DNA of 64,000 bases from Chiayiivirga flava. GTDB taxonomy: Bacteria; Pseudomonadota; Gammaproteobacteria; Xanthomonadales; Xanthomonadaceae. The stretch is taken from assembly GCF_014202825.1 (NCBI RefSeq), contig NZ_JACHHP010000005.1:75818-139817 (forward strand), given 5' to 3'. The position numbers were made by a program, and so were the translations under genes. How positions within the stretch are numbered: position 1 is the first letter of the stretch; every line of letters starts with the position of its first letter. The notes under the pieces were generated by a model. The model was not told where the DNA came from, did not search any database, and worked only from the letters and a program-made list of their open reading frames with translations. Shown here one piece after another: positions 27,172 to 37,070 of this stretch.

Positions 27172-29265
27172 ATGAGCGGCAGGAGCGGCGACGTGCGCGC
27201 CGAACCGGGGCAGCGCGACCATTTCGTGCCCGAGATCCAGGGCCTGCGCGCGGTCGCGGTGCTCGCAGTACTCGTCTATCACCTGTGGCCAGACCGGTTG
27301 CCCGGTGGCTTCGTCGGCGTCGACGTGTTCTTCGTGATCTCAGGCTACCTCATCACCGCGTTGCTGTTGCGGGAATTCGTTTCGACCCAATCGATCGCGC
27401 TCTCGCGGTTCTACGCCCGTCGTGCACTGCGATTGTTGCCGGCGGCATCCCTGGTGCTGCTGGCCGTCGCGTTCTGCCTGCCGCTGTTGCCGCAGGTGGA
27501 ATGGCGCAGCACCGCCGTCGACCTGGGGGCGAGCACACTCTATGTGCAGAACTGGTGGTTGGCCTTGCAGGCGGTGGACTATCTGGCGTCGGAACACGCA
27601 GGTAGCGCGTTGCAGCATTTCTGGTCGCTGTCGGTGGAAGAACAGTACTACCTCGTGTGGCCACTGCTGTTGCTCGTCGCAGCGCGCGTCTGGGGGCGCC
27701 GAAAAGCCCGGCCGACCACGTTGTTCGGCGCGATCATCGGTGTCGTGTTCGCAGTGTCGCTGGTGTACTCGTGCTGGTTGACGCCCCGCAACCCGGGGCT
27801 GGCCTATTTCGCGACCACTACGCGAGCATGGGAGCTGGCACTGGGCGGCTTGCTCGCCGTATGGGCTAGCGAGCGGGCGCTTGCACCCCGGGCAGGCGTA
27901 CTGGCGGCCTGTGTCGGACTGGCGATGATCGGAATTGCCGCGTTCCTCATCGACGCGTCGATGGCGTTTCCCGGCTACCTCGCGCTGCTGCCGACGCTCG
28001 GCGCCGCATTGGTGCTGGCCGCCGGGGCACAGCCGGGAACCCTGCTGCGCGCAACGTTGGCTTCGCGTTCGATGCAGTACGTCGGCGACCTTTCCTATTC
28101 GCTCTATCTGTGGCACTGGCCTGTGATCGTCGTATTTCAGTCCGCCGTGGGGCATCGACCGGATCTGGTCGAAGGTGTGGCGCTCGGCGCCATTTCGCTC
28201 GCGTTGGCACACCAGACGAAGAGCCTGGTGGAGGACCGCCTGCGCTTTCTCCCCGCGCTGCGGATTGGGGCCAGACCATTCGCGTTCGGCGCTGCCGCGA
28301 TGGCGTGCTGTCTGCTGGTTGCCGTCTTGATTCGCATCGAGTTGTATCCGGCGAGCGAGCCGGCGGCGCAGCAACTCGAGTCGGCCCAGATCGCACCCGC
28401 TGCAGCCGATTCGAGCGTCGCTGCACCTGTCTCGCTCGAGGGCCTCAAGCCTCCGCTTGCGCGTGCGCGCGACGACAATCCCGATGTCTACGCGCAGGGC
28501 TGCCACGCAAGTCCACGCAGCGCGAAGCCGTCCACCTGCACCTGGGGCGCCGACGACGCGACCGTGCACGTGATGCTGGTAGGCGATTCCCACGCGGCGC
28601 AATGGATTCCTGCGCTGCAGTGGATCGCCGGGAACAAAGGCTGGCGGCTGACCTCACTTACCAAATCCGCATGCCCGTTCGCGGACGGCAGCGTCGCCGA
28701 AGGCAAGGGTGGCGAGCCATACGCCTCGTGTGATGCGTGGAACGCCGCCGCGCTGGCACATGTCCTCGCACAGCGCCCCGCACTGGTGGTGACGAGTCAG
28801 GCGGTGATGCTCACCGCGTACGGCAGCACGAGCGCCGCCTCCAGCCATGCCGCGTTGTCTGCGGGCCTGGCCTCGCGCTGGAACACGCTGGCGGCCGCGG
28901 GAATCCGCGTGGTGGCGCTCAAGGACACGCCGCGCATGGGTTTGGACGTGCCGAAGTGCCTGGGTTCGCCGCGCGGATCGGCGCAACGCTGCAGCCGCCC
29001 GCGTTCGCTGGTGCTGGCCACGCCGGACCCGCTGGTCATGGCACAACGCGACGCACCACAGGCGGTGCTGGCCGATCTCAACGATCTGCTGTGTCCGACT
29101 GCGGTTTGTCCTCCGGTGATCGACGGTATCCTCGTCTGGCGCGACTCGCACCATATGACGGCCACATTCGCGCGCACGCTCGCGCCGACGCTGCAACACC
29201 GTCTCGAAACGGCGCTGGCCGTACCGCCGTCGCCCGACAGTCCTGCCACCCGGACAGATCCGTGA
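27172..29265 (+). CDS. Membrane O-acyltransferase: AT3 domain fused to SGNH hydrolase-like domain (OafA/OatA-like)
   Basis: This 697-residue protein adds acyl groups, usually acetyl, to surface glycans at the periplasmic face. Residues about 20-390 form the multi-helix acyltransferase 3 domain, with EIQGLRAVAVLAVLVYHL, GGFVGVDVFFVISGYLI and the RRALRLLP region. The C-terminal periplasmic SGNH domain has GDSHAAQW (Ser473) and DSHHMT (Asp658, His661) as the triad. ATG 27172 is preferred to a TTG at 27133 because the AT3 motif lies at the normal distance. An O-acetylated polymer is the likely outcome. Confidence 0.92.
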   Translation: MSGRSGDVRAEPGQRDHFVPEIQGLRAVAVLAVLVYHLWPDRLPGGFVGVDVFFVISGYLITALLLREFVSTQSIALSRFYARRALRLLPAASLVLLAVAFCLPLLPQVEWRSTAVDLGASTLYVQNWWLALQAVDYLASEHAGSALQHFWSLSVEEQYYLVWPLLLLVAARVWGRRKARPTTLFGAIIGVVFAVSLVYSCWLTPRNPGLAYFATTTRAWELALGGLLAVWASERALAPRAGVLAACVGLAMIGIAAFLIDASMAFPGYLALLPTLGAALVLAAGAQPGTLLRATLASRSMQYVGDLSYSLYLWHWPVIVVFQSAVGHRPDLVEGVALGAISLALAHQTKSLVEDRLRFLPALRIGARPFAFGAAAMACCLLVAVLIRIELYPASEPAAQQLESAQIAPAAADSSVAAPVSLEGLKPPLARARDDNPDVYAQGCHASPRSAKPSTCTWGADDATVHVMLVGDSHAAQWIPALQWIAGNKGWRLTSLTKSACPFADGSVAEGKGGEPYASCDAWNAAALAHVLAQRPALVVTSQAVMLTAYGSTSAASSHAALSAGLASRWNTLAAAGIRVVALKDTPRMGLDVPKCLGSPRGSAQRCSRPRSLVLATPDPLVMAQRDAPQAVLADLNDLLCPTAVCPPVIDGILVWRDSHHMTATFARTLAPTLQHRLETALAVPPSPDSPATRTDP

Positions 29266-31469
29266 ACTACGCCGGAGACGAGAGCGCATCGCAGACAGCT
29301 GCGTCGCACCACCGGGGCGAACGATCGACCTGGCTGCAGGTGTTGCCTGACGTACCGCTGGCTGCACTGTTGCTACCGACACTGGCGCTCGGCTGTCTGC
29401 TGGGCCTGTTCGCCACGCTCAACGAGCTCACCGATCTAACGCTTCTCTACCAGCGGCCTGGCGCGTGGATCATCGGGGTGACCTTAACGGGACTGTCGAC
29501 CGCTTTGATCGTGGGACTCGCCCGGCACGTGCCGCACGATCGAATCGCGCGTGCCATCGCGGCGGTGATCTGTGCAAGCGTGCTGCTGCACGTGCTCTAT
29601 GCCTGTTCGATCGACGAGCCCCTGCGCGGCGACTTCGAGGCGATGTGGCTGGCGGCCGAGGAGATGGTTACGCGGGGATTGCCGGCGGATCCGACGATCT
29701 ACCATTGGCGCGCGTTGCCGCTGCTGGCACCGGTGATGTTCGCTTTCGGCGCGCATCCTGTGATCGTGCCGGCGATGAACATCGCATTGCTTGCCGCGAT
29801 CCAGGCCATCGGCTGCGGCCTGCTGCTGCGCTCCGGCCAGCGCCGCGCGGCACTGGTCTTCGCGCTGATCTTCGGCCTGGTGCCGGAGACCTATCACGCC
29901 AGCATCACCGCCTCCCACGACATCTGGGGATTGTTCTTCCTCTCCATCGCGATCGCGCTCGCGCTTGCGCTGCAGCGCGCGATCGTGGCAGTCACCGTGC
30001 CTGCACGAGCACGGTGGCTGCGCATCGGCGTGCTGTTCGTCGGAAGCGTCCTAGCAATCGCGCTGCTCGACCTGCAGCGGCAGATCGGACTCGTGGTAAT
30101 CCTCGGGATCTGCGTGCACCTGATTCGCCTCGTATTGACCTGGATGATCGCGACCCACCGCAAGCAAGGCCGGCGCAAAACGTGCCGCCAGGCGGCGGCG
30201 GCAAGCGTACTGCTCGCCGCGTCCGTATGCGGTATGGGGCTGACCGGCTGGACGTTACGAACCCTCGGGTTGCTGGGCGACCCCGACACCGTTGCGATGC
30301 AGCAGGCACGCGTGTTCGCATCACACGGCAGCAGTCTGGCCAGCGGCTACTACTCCTGGCTAGAACGGTTCGAAAACGACTACATGCGCAAGCTGGAGCC
30401 TACGCCGGCTGCATGGCGGGAGTTTTCCCGATCGCTGCTGCTGTCGGACATCGCCAATCAGCCGCTGTCGCGTGTGCATGCGCATCTGTTCCGTCTCTAT
30501 CGGCAGTTCGACCTCGGCTCCAACTACCGCTTCTATCTGATGCAGACGCACACCGCGCAGCGCGACCGCTACTGGGCACAGCGCGTCTGGAATGTCTCGT
30601 TCGCGGCAGCATTCTGTCTCGCCGTTGCCTTCGCTCTTGTCCGCACGTTCGGACAAGAGCGAAAATCAAACGCCATGCTGATGCAGCTGAGCCTGCTCGG
30701 CGCATTGCTGCTGCTGCTTGGCGCCGTCGGCGAAAGCCAACCGCGGTACATTTTCCCGATCTGGTTCATCGGTGCACAGCTCGTCGCGACCGCGCTCTAC
30801 GCGCAACGGACGACCAGACAAATCACCTGGGTGTACCGAAGCCTGGGGGTTGGTGCGACTGCGGCAACCGTCGTCGTTTCCTGCGCGGTGGGTGCATGGG
30901 TGGTGCTCGACCGGAGCTACGATGCGTCCGACGGCCGCATCATCCACGGCTGGCGTTTCAGCTCCGCCGGTGGCCGCGACGAGGTGTCCGAACGCAAGGC
31001 TCTGCGACGGATGCAGCAGCACTCCGGTCGCGACATGCGCAGATCCACCACGCACAACCCCGACCTGCAACTGCTCGGCAACTTCGGCACCCATGCGGCA
31101 GTGCTTGGGTTCACCGAGCCGATGCAGGTCGGCACCCGCGTCCGGGCGGTCTCGCCCAGGGTGTGCGGCGCTGCAGACGAGGCAAGGGCGCTTGCATTCT
31201 TCGTGGTCGCAACCCCCGAGGCAGACGAACGGACGTTCGCCACCCTGGAGGTGCGATTCGATGGGACCAAGGTCTTCGAGACGAACTTGCCCGCAAAAGC
31301 CGCCGTGGAACACTACGTTGCGCTGGACGCCGTGCCCGCCAGGGCGTGCGGTGCCGTGCAGGTGGATCTTGTTTCCGGCATCACCACGCCGAGCAAACGC
31401 GCGAATCGGCTGACACGGGTCGAGGTACAGTTTCTGCGTCTGCTTCGCACGCCCCGCGGTGCATCGTGA
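29262..31469 (+). CDS. Polytopic membrane protein, probable GT-C (GT87-like) glycosyltransferase
   Basis: This 735-residue protein starts at GTG 29262, overlapping the acyltransferase stop. It has roughly ten to twelve membrane helices up to about residue 540, then a soluble C-terminal domain of about 190 residues. The first large loop contains IDEPLRGDFEAMWLAAEEM, resembling the acidic loop of GT-C/GT87 enzymes (D-F-x-x-W/Y-x-A-A pattern). GT-C enzymes use polyprenyl-phosphate sugars on the periplasmic side. With the DPM1-like GT2 and SMR-like flippase earlier in the operon it could complete a three-part side-branch system. No family is recognised with certainty. Confidence 0.72.
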   Translation: MNYAGDESASQTAASHHRGERSTWLQVLPDVPLAALLLPTLALGCLLGLFATLNELTDLTLLYQRPGAWIIGVTLTGLSTALIVGLARHVPHDRIARAIAAVICASVLLHVLYACSIDEPLRGDFEAMWLAAEEMVTRGLPADPTIYHWRALPLLAPVMFAFGAHPVIVPAMNIALLAAIQAIGCGLLLRSGQRRAALVFALIFGLVPETYHASITASHDIWGLFFLSIAIALALALQRAIVAVTVPARARWLRIGVLFVGSVLAIALLDLQRQIGLVVILGICVHLIRLVLTWMIATHRKQGRRKTCRQAAAASVLLAASVCGMGLTGWTLRTLGLLGDPDTVAMQQARVFASHGSSLASGYYSWLERFENDYMRKLEPTPAAWREFSRSLLLSDIANQPLSRVHAHLFRLYRQFDLGSNYRFYLMQTHTAQRDRYWAQRVWNVSFAAAFCLAVAFALVRTFGQERKSNAMLMQLSLLGALLLLLGAVGESQPRYIFPIWFIGAQLVATALYAQRTTRQITWVYRSLGVGATAATVVVSCAVGAWVVLDRSYDASDGRIIHGWRFSSAGGRDEVSERKALRRMQQHSGRDMRRSTTHNPDLQLLGNFGTHAAVLGFTEPMQVGTRVRAVSPRVCGAADEARALAFFVVATPEADERTFATLEVRFDGTKVFETNLPAKAAVEHYVALDAVPARACGAVQVDLVSGITTPSKRANRLTRVEVQFLRLLRTPRGAS

Positions 31470-31494
31470 AAACACTAGCCGCAGCTGCGGCGCG

Positions 31495-32868
31495 TCAGCG
31501 CCACGAGAGGCAACCGTAGGCATCAAGCAATTCCCGGGCGCGCAGTCTCCAATCCGGTGGCGGTACCCAGAGCGCCGAACGCTGCAGCTCGGGCAGCAGT
31601 GACGGCACCTCCGCAACATCGGCGAACACTGACACATCGTCGCGTCGGCGCAGCACATCGCCCACCGCTTCAGCGACCGCGACCGACATCAGCACCGGTA
31701 CCCCGTGCGCCAATGCGTCGAAGGGCTTGAGCGGTGGCACCATGCGCGTCATCGCGCTGTCGATGCGCGGCAGGACGATGGCATCCAAGCGCGCGTAAAA
31801 CCCCTCGAGCTGCTCGGGCGGCAGCGTACCAAGGAAGTGGACGCGTGACCCGAGACCCAGCCGCGTTGCCTGTCGATGCAGCGCCTTGCGCTCCGCACCG
31901 TCGCCCGCGATCAGGAGTTGCGCTTCGCACAGGGCGTGGTTTGCGAACAACGGGAGCAGTCGGTCGAGGCCCTCATATCGCTCCAGTGCACCGGCATACC
32001 CTAGTGTTACGGTGCGCGCGTCACGCGGCGGCCGCATGGCATGCGGCCGCGCCGTATTCGCCGCATTGCCGATCACAACAGTACTGGCGGCTGGCACGCC
32101 TCCAGCAACCATCCAGGCCTGCATCGGCGTCGACAACGCGATCGCGAGCGAGGCCTCCATGCAGGCGCGCAGTTCCTGACGCTCACCATGCGCGTAATGC
32201 GCGCTTTCTCCATACATCGGTTCCCGGGCAGCTCGCGTCCGATGCCACAGGCCACGCATCTCGTAGACAGACGCGATCCCGCAACGTGCCGCCGCCAGGT
32301 TGGTTGCATGTGCGTTCGCATACGGGGATGCGGCGTGTACCACGTCGATGCGCTCACGCTCGATAATGCGTACCAGCGCAGCCGCGTGGCGCTCGATGGC
32401 AGCGCGCTCAGGCTCGAATACCGATGCGGGAACAGCACTGGCCATATCCGGCTCCGAGGAAAAGCGCGCGACAATCTGTACCTGCAAGCCCGTTGCGCGC
32501 AACGCTTCCGTCAGTGCGGCCGTGCGCAACGCATAGCCAGACCGAGACACGTTCGGCGCAACGTCTACCACATACAGGATGCGTTGCGGTGCCCGCGCAA
32601 ACGCGCGCGGGGCCTGGCCCACGGATGTGGGTGAGTCCACCAGCATCGCGTCGATCTTGTCGCGCAATTGCTCCTGCCATGCAAGACGTGTGTTCGGCCA
32701 GCGGCGCAATCCCCGCAACGCGCCGTGCAGGTCACCCATTCTGAAAGCCACGACAGGGCCGATCCATGGTACCCGCTGCAGGAAGACCAGCAGTGCCTTT
32801 ACAAGCGCAAGCTCGGCATGCTCGCTCAGCCAGCGCAGCATGCGATCGGCGCGATTCATCGGCGCCAT
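31495..32868 (-). CDS. Group 1 (GT4) glycosyltransferase
   Basis: This 457-residue GT-B enzyme has an unusual N-terminal stretch of about 95 residues before the conserved domain (ILYVVDVAPNVSRSGYALRTAALTEAL). The C-terminal domain has LGYAGALERYEGLDRLL, LLIAGDGAERKAL and LGTLPPEQLEGFYARLDAIVLPR. It is the last gene of the minus-strand run and converges on the plus-strand operon with 25 bases between stops. It follows another glycosyltransferase gene after 21 bases. It probably builds the core or the repeat unit; donor and acceptor are unknown. Confidence 0.9.
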   Translation of the reverse strand: MAPMNRADRMLRWLSEHAELALVKALLVFLQRVPWIGPVVAFRMGDLHGALRGLRRWPNTRLAWQEQLRDKIDAMLVDSPTSVGQAPRAFARAPQRILYVVDVAPNVSRSGYALRTAALTEALRATGLQVQIVARFSSEPDMASAVPASVFEPERAAIERHAAALVRIIERERIDVVHAASPYANAHATNLAAARCGIASVYEMRGLWHRTRAAREPMYGESAHYAHGERQELRACMEASLAIALSTPMQAWMVAGGVPAASTVVIGNAANTARPHAMRPPRDARTVTLGYAGALERYEGLDRLLPLFANHALCEAQLLIAGDGAERKALHRQATRLGLGSRVHFLGTLPPEQLEGFYARLDAIVLPRIDSAMTRMVPPLKPFDALAHGVPVLMSVAVAEAVGDVLRRRDDVSVFADVAEVPSLLPELQRSALWVPPPDWRLRARELLDAYGCLSWR

Positions 32869-32889
32869 CCATACGCGTGCTGCCGGCGA

Positions 32890-34086
32890 TCACGCATCGG
32901 CCGACGCGAGTCTACGTTCGATCGCATCGAACAACGGCACCAGCCGCAGGCGCCAATCCCACGCCGGATTCGCCGCCACACCCGCCGGCGGTGCGAGCAG
33001 CGTGGCGTCCAGTGTCTGCGCAAAGGTGGCGTGGTCGTCAGCCATTCGCACAGCCGTCGACAACGGCAACGATTGCAGCCGTGTGGACACCACTGGCAGA
33101 CCACTTGCGATGTACTCATAAGCCTTGAGCGGATTGATGCCGGCGATGAAGCGCTCGCTCCCGACTGCACGAAACGGGATCAATCCGACATCCGCATGCT
33201 GCAGGTAAGCCGGCAGCGCCGCGTGCGGGCGCGGCCCAAGCAGATGCACGTTCGGCAGGCCGGCCAACGCCGCGGCCGCATCGCCCGGCGGGCCGACCAG
33301 CATGAACTGCACGTCGGGGCGACGTTGCGCGCAGAGCCGCAGCAGAGGCGTATCGAACCAAGCGTCCATTGCGCCAACATATACCGCGATCGGCCCCTGC
33401 AACGCAGCGTACTCGGGTGGTCGTGCTGCAGGGCGTGCAAAACGTTCGAGTTCCACACCATTCTCGAGCAGCAACGCCTCGACTCCGCAGCTCGAACGCA
33501 TATGCGCCTGCACCACGACCGAGGTCGCAAGCACGAGGTCTGCGGCACGCGCGAACCGCCTCTCGAGCGGTGCGAGCGCATTCCCTCCGCCTGGGTAGTC
33601 GGTGGTGATGTCGGCCGCACGATAAACCGTCATGCGCGGTTCGACGCTCGGAAAGAATTGCGCATGGAAGAAGTGATCTGTCAGTGCCACATCGATGGTC
33701 GGAAACCCTGCCGCGCGCAAGACACGTGCAATCGGAGGCAGGGCAAAGCGCCACGCATTGCGCACCATCCAGTGCTGACGCAAACCGCGGGCGTAGGCGA
33801 TCGGCAGAAGCGAGAACGGCACGTAGTGCCAAACGCCGGTGTCGGCATCGTATTCGCCACCGCGGCGCCAGCTCTGCCAGCGGACGGGCTTCATTGCGCC
33901 GACACCGGGCAGCAGGTGTAGCGGACTGAGCGCGGCCGACACGAATGCCACGCGCCAGCCACGGCGCGCGAATTCTTCGGCGATGTGATGACTGCCGATC
34001 CGGAACGGTGAGCGCCAATGCTGTGTGGAGACGACCAGAGCGGTGCGGCCTGATCGGGAACGCAACGGCGGTGCTAGATCGAACAT
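32890..34086 (-). CDS. Group 1-like glycosyltransferase (GT-B fold)
   Basis: This 398-residue protein begins with a short linker, then LVVSTQHWRSPFRIGSHHIAEEFARRGWRVAF, and its C-terminal half has PIAVYVGAMDAWFDTPLL, VQFMLVGP and PLKAYEYIASGLPVVSTRL, as in TuaH-like glycosyltransferases. The EYIASGLPVVST segment contains the usual glutamate. Its ATG overlaps the stop of the cystathionine enzyme gene (TGATG), so the two are probably translationally coupled. It is the border between conserved housekeeping genes and the polysaccharide genes. Confidence 0.88.
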   Translation of the reverse strand: MFDLAPPLRSRSGRTALVVSTQHWRSPFRIGSHHIAEEFARRGWRVAFVSAALSPLHLLPGVGAMKPVRWQSWRRGGEYDADTGVWHYVPFSLLPIAYARGLRQHWMVRNAWRFALPPIARVLRAAGFPTIDVALTDHFFHAQFFPSVEPRMTVYRAADITTDYPGGGNALAPLERRFARAADLVLATSVVVQAHMRSSCGVEALLLENGVELERFARPAARPPEYAALQGPIAVYVGAMDAWFDTPLLRLCAQRRPDVQFMLVGPPGDAAAALAGLPNVHLLGPRPHAALPAYLQHADVGLIPFRAVGSERFIAGINPLKAYEYIASGLPVVSTRLQSLPLSTAVRMADDHATFAQTLDATLLAPPAGVAANPAWDWRLRLVPLFDAIERRLASADA

Positions 34087-35246
34087 CAGCGGAGCGCGGC
34101 GTCGAGCTCCGCGCGAAGATCCGCCACGTCTTCCACGCCCACGCTCAGCCGCACGAGGTTGTCGTGGATGCCCAGCCGCGCGCGTTGCTCGGCAGGCACC
34201 GATGCGTGCGTCATGATCGCCGGGTGGTTGATCAGGCTCTCCACGCCGCCGAGGGACTCCGCGCAGGCGAAGAGTTTCGTCCGCTCCATGAAGCGCGTGG
34301 CGCCGGCGAGGCCGCCCTTGACGTAGACGCTGATCATGCCGCCGAAGCCGCGCATCTGCGTCTTCGCCAGTCCGTGGTGCGGGTGCGACGGCAGACCGGG
34401 GTAGATCACCTTCTCGATCCCGGCATGGCCGTCGAGAAAGCCCGCCAGTTCCATCGCCGATTCGCAGTGTGCCTTCATGCGCAGGTGCAGGGTTTTCAGG
34501 CCGCGCAGCGCGAGGAAGCTGTCGAACGGGCCCTGCACGCCGCCCACCGCGTTCTGCAGGAAGGTCATCTTCTCCGCAAGTTCCGCGTTGCTGCCGACCA
34601 CCAGCATGCCGCCGACGATATCGGAGTGGCCATTGAGGTATTTCGTGGCCGAGTGCATGACGATGTCGGCGCCGAGATCGAGCGGGCGCTGCAGCATCGG
34701 CGTGGCGAAGGTGTTGTCGACGCCGACGAGGATGCCGCGCTTGCGCGCGAATTCGACGATGCGCGGAATGTCGACGATCTTCAGCATCGGATTGGTCGGC
34801 GTCTCGATCCAGATCAGCCGCGTCTCCGGACGCACCGCGGCCTCGAGCGCGGCCATGTCGTTGAGGTCGACGAAGCTGAAGTCGAGCCCGGCCGAACGCC
34901 GCCGCACGCGCTCGAACAGGCGATACGTCCCGCCGTAGACATCGTCCATGCAGACGACGTGGCTGCCGCTGTCGAACACGTCGAGCAGGGTCGACGTGGC
35001 CGCGAGGCCCGACGCGAAGGCATAGCCGTGCGTGCCGCCTTCGAGCGCCGCCACGCAACGCTCGTAGGCGAACCGCGTCGGATTATGGCTGCGCGAGTAT
35101 TCGAAGCCCTGGTGCACGCCGGGGCTTTTCTGCGCGTAGGTGGAGGTGGCGTAGATCGGCACCATCACGGCGCCGGTGCTCGGGTCGGGTTCCTGGCCGG
35201 CGTGGATGGCGAGGGTGCCGAGGCCGAGATCGGGGGTCGTCTGCAT
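34086..35246 (-). CDS. metB: Cystathionine gamma-lyase / gamma-synthase family PLP enzyme
   Basis: This 386-residue enzyme of the Cys/Met metabolism PLP family has the PLP lysine in HSATKYLNGHSDIVGG (around residue 200), AFASGLAATSTLLD for phosphate binding and NPTRFAYE near the N-terminus. Synthase and lyase cannot be separated by eye. The neighbouring CBS gene suggests reverse transsulfuration, in which it would split cystathionine to cysteine, ammonia and 2-oxobutyrate. In Xanthomonas the orthologue, often called metB, marks one border of the O-antigen locus, as here. Confidence 0.93.
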   Translation of the reverse strand: MQTTPDLGLGTLAIHAGQEPDPSTGAVMVPIYATSTYAQKSPGVHQGFEYSRSHNPTRFAYERCVAALEGGTHGYAFASGLAATSTLLDVFDSGSHVVCMDDVYGGTYRLFERVRRRSAGLDFSFVDLNDMAALEAAVRPETRLIWIETPTNPMLKIVDIPRIVEFARKRGILVGVDNTFATPMLQRPLDLGADIVMHSATKYLNGHSDIVGGMLVVGSNAELAEKMTFLQNAVGGVQGPFDSFLALRGLKTLHLRMKAHCESAMELAGFLDGHAGIEKVIYPGLPSHPHHGLAKTQMRGFGGMISVYVKGGLAGATRFMERTKLFACAESLGGVESLINHPAIMTHASVPAEQRARLGIHDNLVRLSVGVEDVADLRAELDAALR

Positions 35247-35374
35247 GAGAGTCCAACATCAGAAAAGAGCGGCCCACCCCCATGGGCCGGCCGCATTGTG
35301 TCCGCTTGTGCGCCGCAATACCACCCGGCGAACAAGGCCTAACGCAAAAGAGCGTGATTTCGTGACAAACGGTG

Positions 35375-36745
35375 TTACTGCACCCGTCGGCGCAAATAAT
35401 TGAGCAGATCGATGCGGGTGATGAGACCGAGGAATTTCTCGCCGTCCATGACGATGGCGACATGGCCGTGTTCGAACACCGGCAGCAGCGCTTCGATCGG
35501 CGCCTTCACATCGAGGATTTCGAGCTTGTTGACCATCGCGGTCGAGACCGGGTCGCGGAAGCGCACTTCGCTGCCGTAGACGTGCAGCAGCACGTCCGAT
35601 TCGTCGAGGATGCCGACGATGCGGTCGTCTTCCATCACCGGCAGCTGCGAGACGTCGTAGAGCTTCATTCGCTGGTAGGCGGTGACCAGCAGGTCCGTGG
35701 GTGCGACGACGACGGTGTCGCGGCGCGAGTACGGACGCAGGATGAGGTCGCGCAGGTCGCCGTGGGTTTCGCGTTCGAGGAAGCCGTTGTCGAGCATCCA
35801 GTAGTCGTTGTACATCTTCGACAGGTACTTGTTGCCGGTGTCGCAGACGAAGACGACGACGCGCTTCGGGGTGGTCTGTTCGCGGCAGTACTTGAGCGCG
35901 GCGGCCAGCAGCGTGCCGGTGGACGAGCCGCCGAGGATGCCTTCCTTGGCCAGCAGTTCGCGGCCGGCGAGGAAGCTTTCCTTGTCGCTGATGGCGTAGG
36001 CCTTCTTCACGCGCGAGAAGTCGGAGATCGGCGGCAGGAAGTCCTCGCCGATGCCTTCCACCATCCAGCTGCCGGATTTCTCGTTGAGGATGCCTTCGTT
36101 GATGTACTGCGCAAGGATCGAGCCGACGGGATCGGCGAGCACGAATTCGGTGTTCGGGGATTGCTCGGCGAAGCACTGCGAGAGGCCGGTCATGGTGCCG
36201 GAGGAGCCGCAGCCGAAGACGATGGCGTCGAGCTTGCCGTCCATCTGTTCGAGGATCTCGGGGCCGGTGGATTCGTAGTGCGCGCGCGGGTTGTCCGGGT
36301 TGCCGAACTGGTTGATGAAGTAGGCACCCGGGGTTTCGCGCGCGATGCGTTCGGCCATGTCCTGGTAGTACTGCGGGTGGCCCTTGGCCACATCGGACCG
36401 GGTCAGCACGACCTCGGCGCCCATGGCCTTGAGGTTGAAGATCTTCTCGCGGCTCATCTTGTCCGGCACCACGAGGATGAGCTTGTAGCCCTTGGACTGC
36501 GCCACCAGCGCCAGGCCGATGCCGGTGTTGCCGGCCGTGCCTTCGACCAGGGTATCGCCGGGCTTGATCCTGCCGGCCTTTTCCGCCGATTCGATCATCG
36601 ACAGCCCGATGCGGTCCTTGATCGAACCGCCGGGGTTGGCGCTTTCGAGCTTGAAATAGAGCTCGCAGACGCCGGTGTCCAGGCGCTGGGCGCGCACGAT
36701 GGGGGTGTGGCCGATGAGGTCGAGGACGCTGGCGTGGATGGTCAT
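35375..36745 (-). CDS. cbs: Cystathionine beta-synthase with C-terminal CBS-domain pair
   Basis: This 456-residue PLP enzyme joins serine and homocysteine to cystathionine. The PLP lysine is Lys43 in SANPGGSIKDR, and the phosphate loop is EGTAGNTGIG. Residues about 335-456 form two CBS motifs (VVVAPTDLLVTAYQRMKLYDVSQLPV and PIEALLPVFEHGHVAIV), usually a regulatory adenosyl-binding module. There is no N-terminal heme domain. ATG 36745 is chosen because upstream in-frame sequence encodes repeat DNA. It starts the minus-strand run leading through metB to two glycosyltransferases. Confidence 0.94.
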   Translation of the reverse strand: MTIHASVLDLIGHTPIVRAQRLDTGVCELYFKLESANPGGSIKDRIGLSMIESAEKAGRIKPGDTLVEGTAGNTGIGLALVAQSKGYKLILVVPDKMSREKIFNLKAMGAEVVLTRSDVAKGHPQYYQDMAERIARETPGAYFINQFGNPDNPRAHYESTGPEILEQMDGKLDAIVFGCGSSGTMTGLSQCFAEQSPNTEFVLADPVGSILAQYINEGILNEKSGSWMVEGIGEDFLPPISDFSRVKKAYAISDKESFLAGRELLAKEGILGGSSTGTLLAAALKYCREQTTPKRVVVFVCDTGNKYLSKMYNDYWMLDNGFLERETHGDLRDLILRPYSRRDTVVVAPTDLLVTAYQRMKLYDVSQLPVMEDDRIVGILDESDVLLHVYGSEVRFRDPVSTAMVNKLEILDVKAPIEALLPVFEHGHVAIVMDGEKFLGLITRIDLLNYLRRRVQ

Positions 36746-37070
36746 GCGGCGGCGCGAGCTGGGTGGGTCCGCGATGATAGCCGGGGCGGACGGGAGGCGC
36801 TCGCGGGGAGTCGAACGGCGCCATCGGAGGAATTCCTTCTCCCTGCGGGAGAAGGAACGCTTCGTTCGCCGTTGCGGCAAGTGCGAGCAACGGTCGTAGC
36901 GCACGCGGAAGAAATGCGGGCCGGTGACGAACCGACGAGGTAGCCGTCACCGGCCCGACGAGGACCGTTTCGATGCCGTCTCCCGGCATCGGCGACGCCC
37001 GCAGGCGCCGCAAATCAGGATCCGCCAATCCGCCGCCCGAAACCCGGACGCGGTTGGCGAAAATGCAGCG
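36746..37070. other. Intergenic region with a single family C palindrome and a 12-bp hairpin
   Basis: No gene is seen in these 325 bases. A lone palindrome CCTTCTCCC-TGC-GGGAGAAGG type lies at 36835-36855, half of a family C element. A perfect 12-bp stem (36918-36929 with 36945-36956, 15-base loop) lies downstream of the DUF465 gene and could end its transcript, though no T-run follows. Confidence 0.6.
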
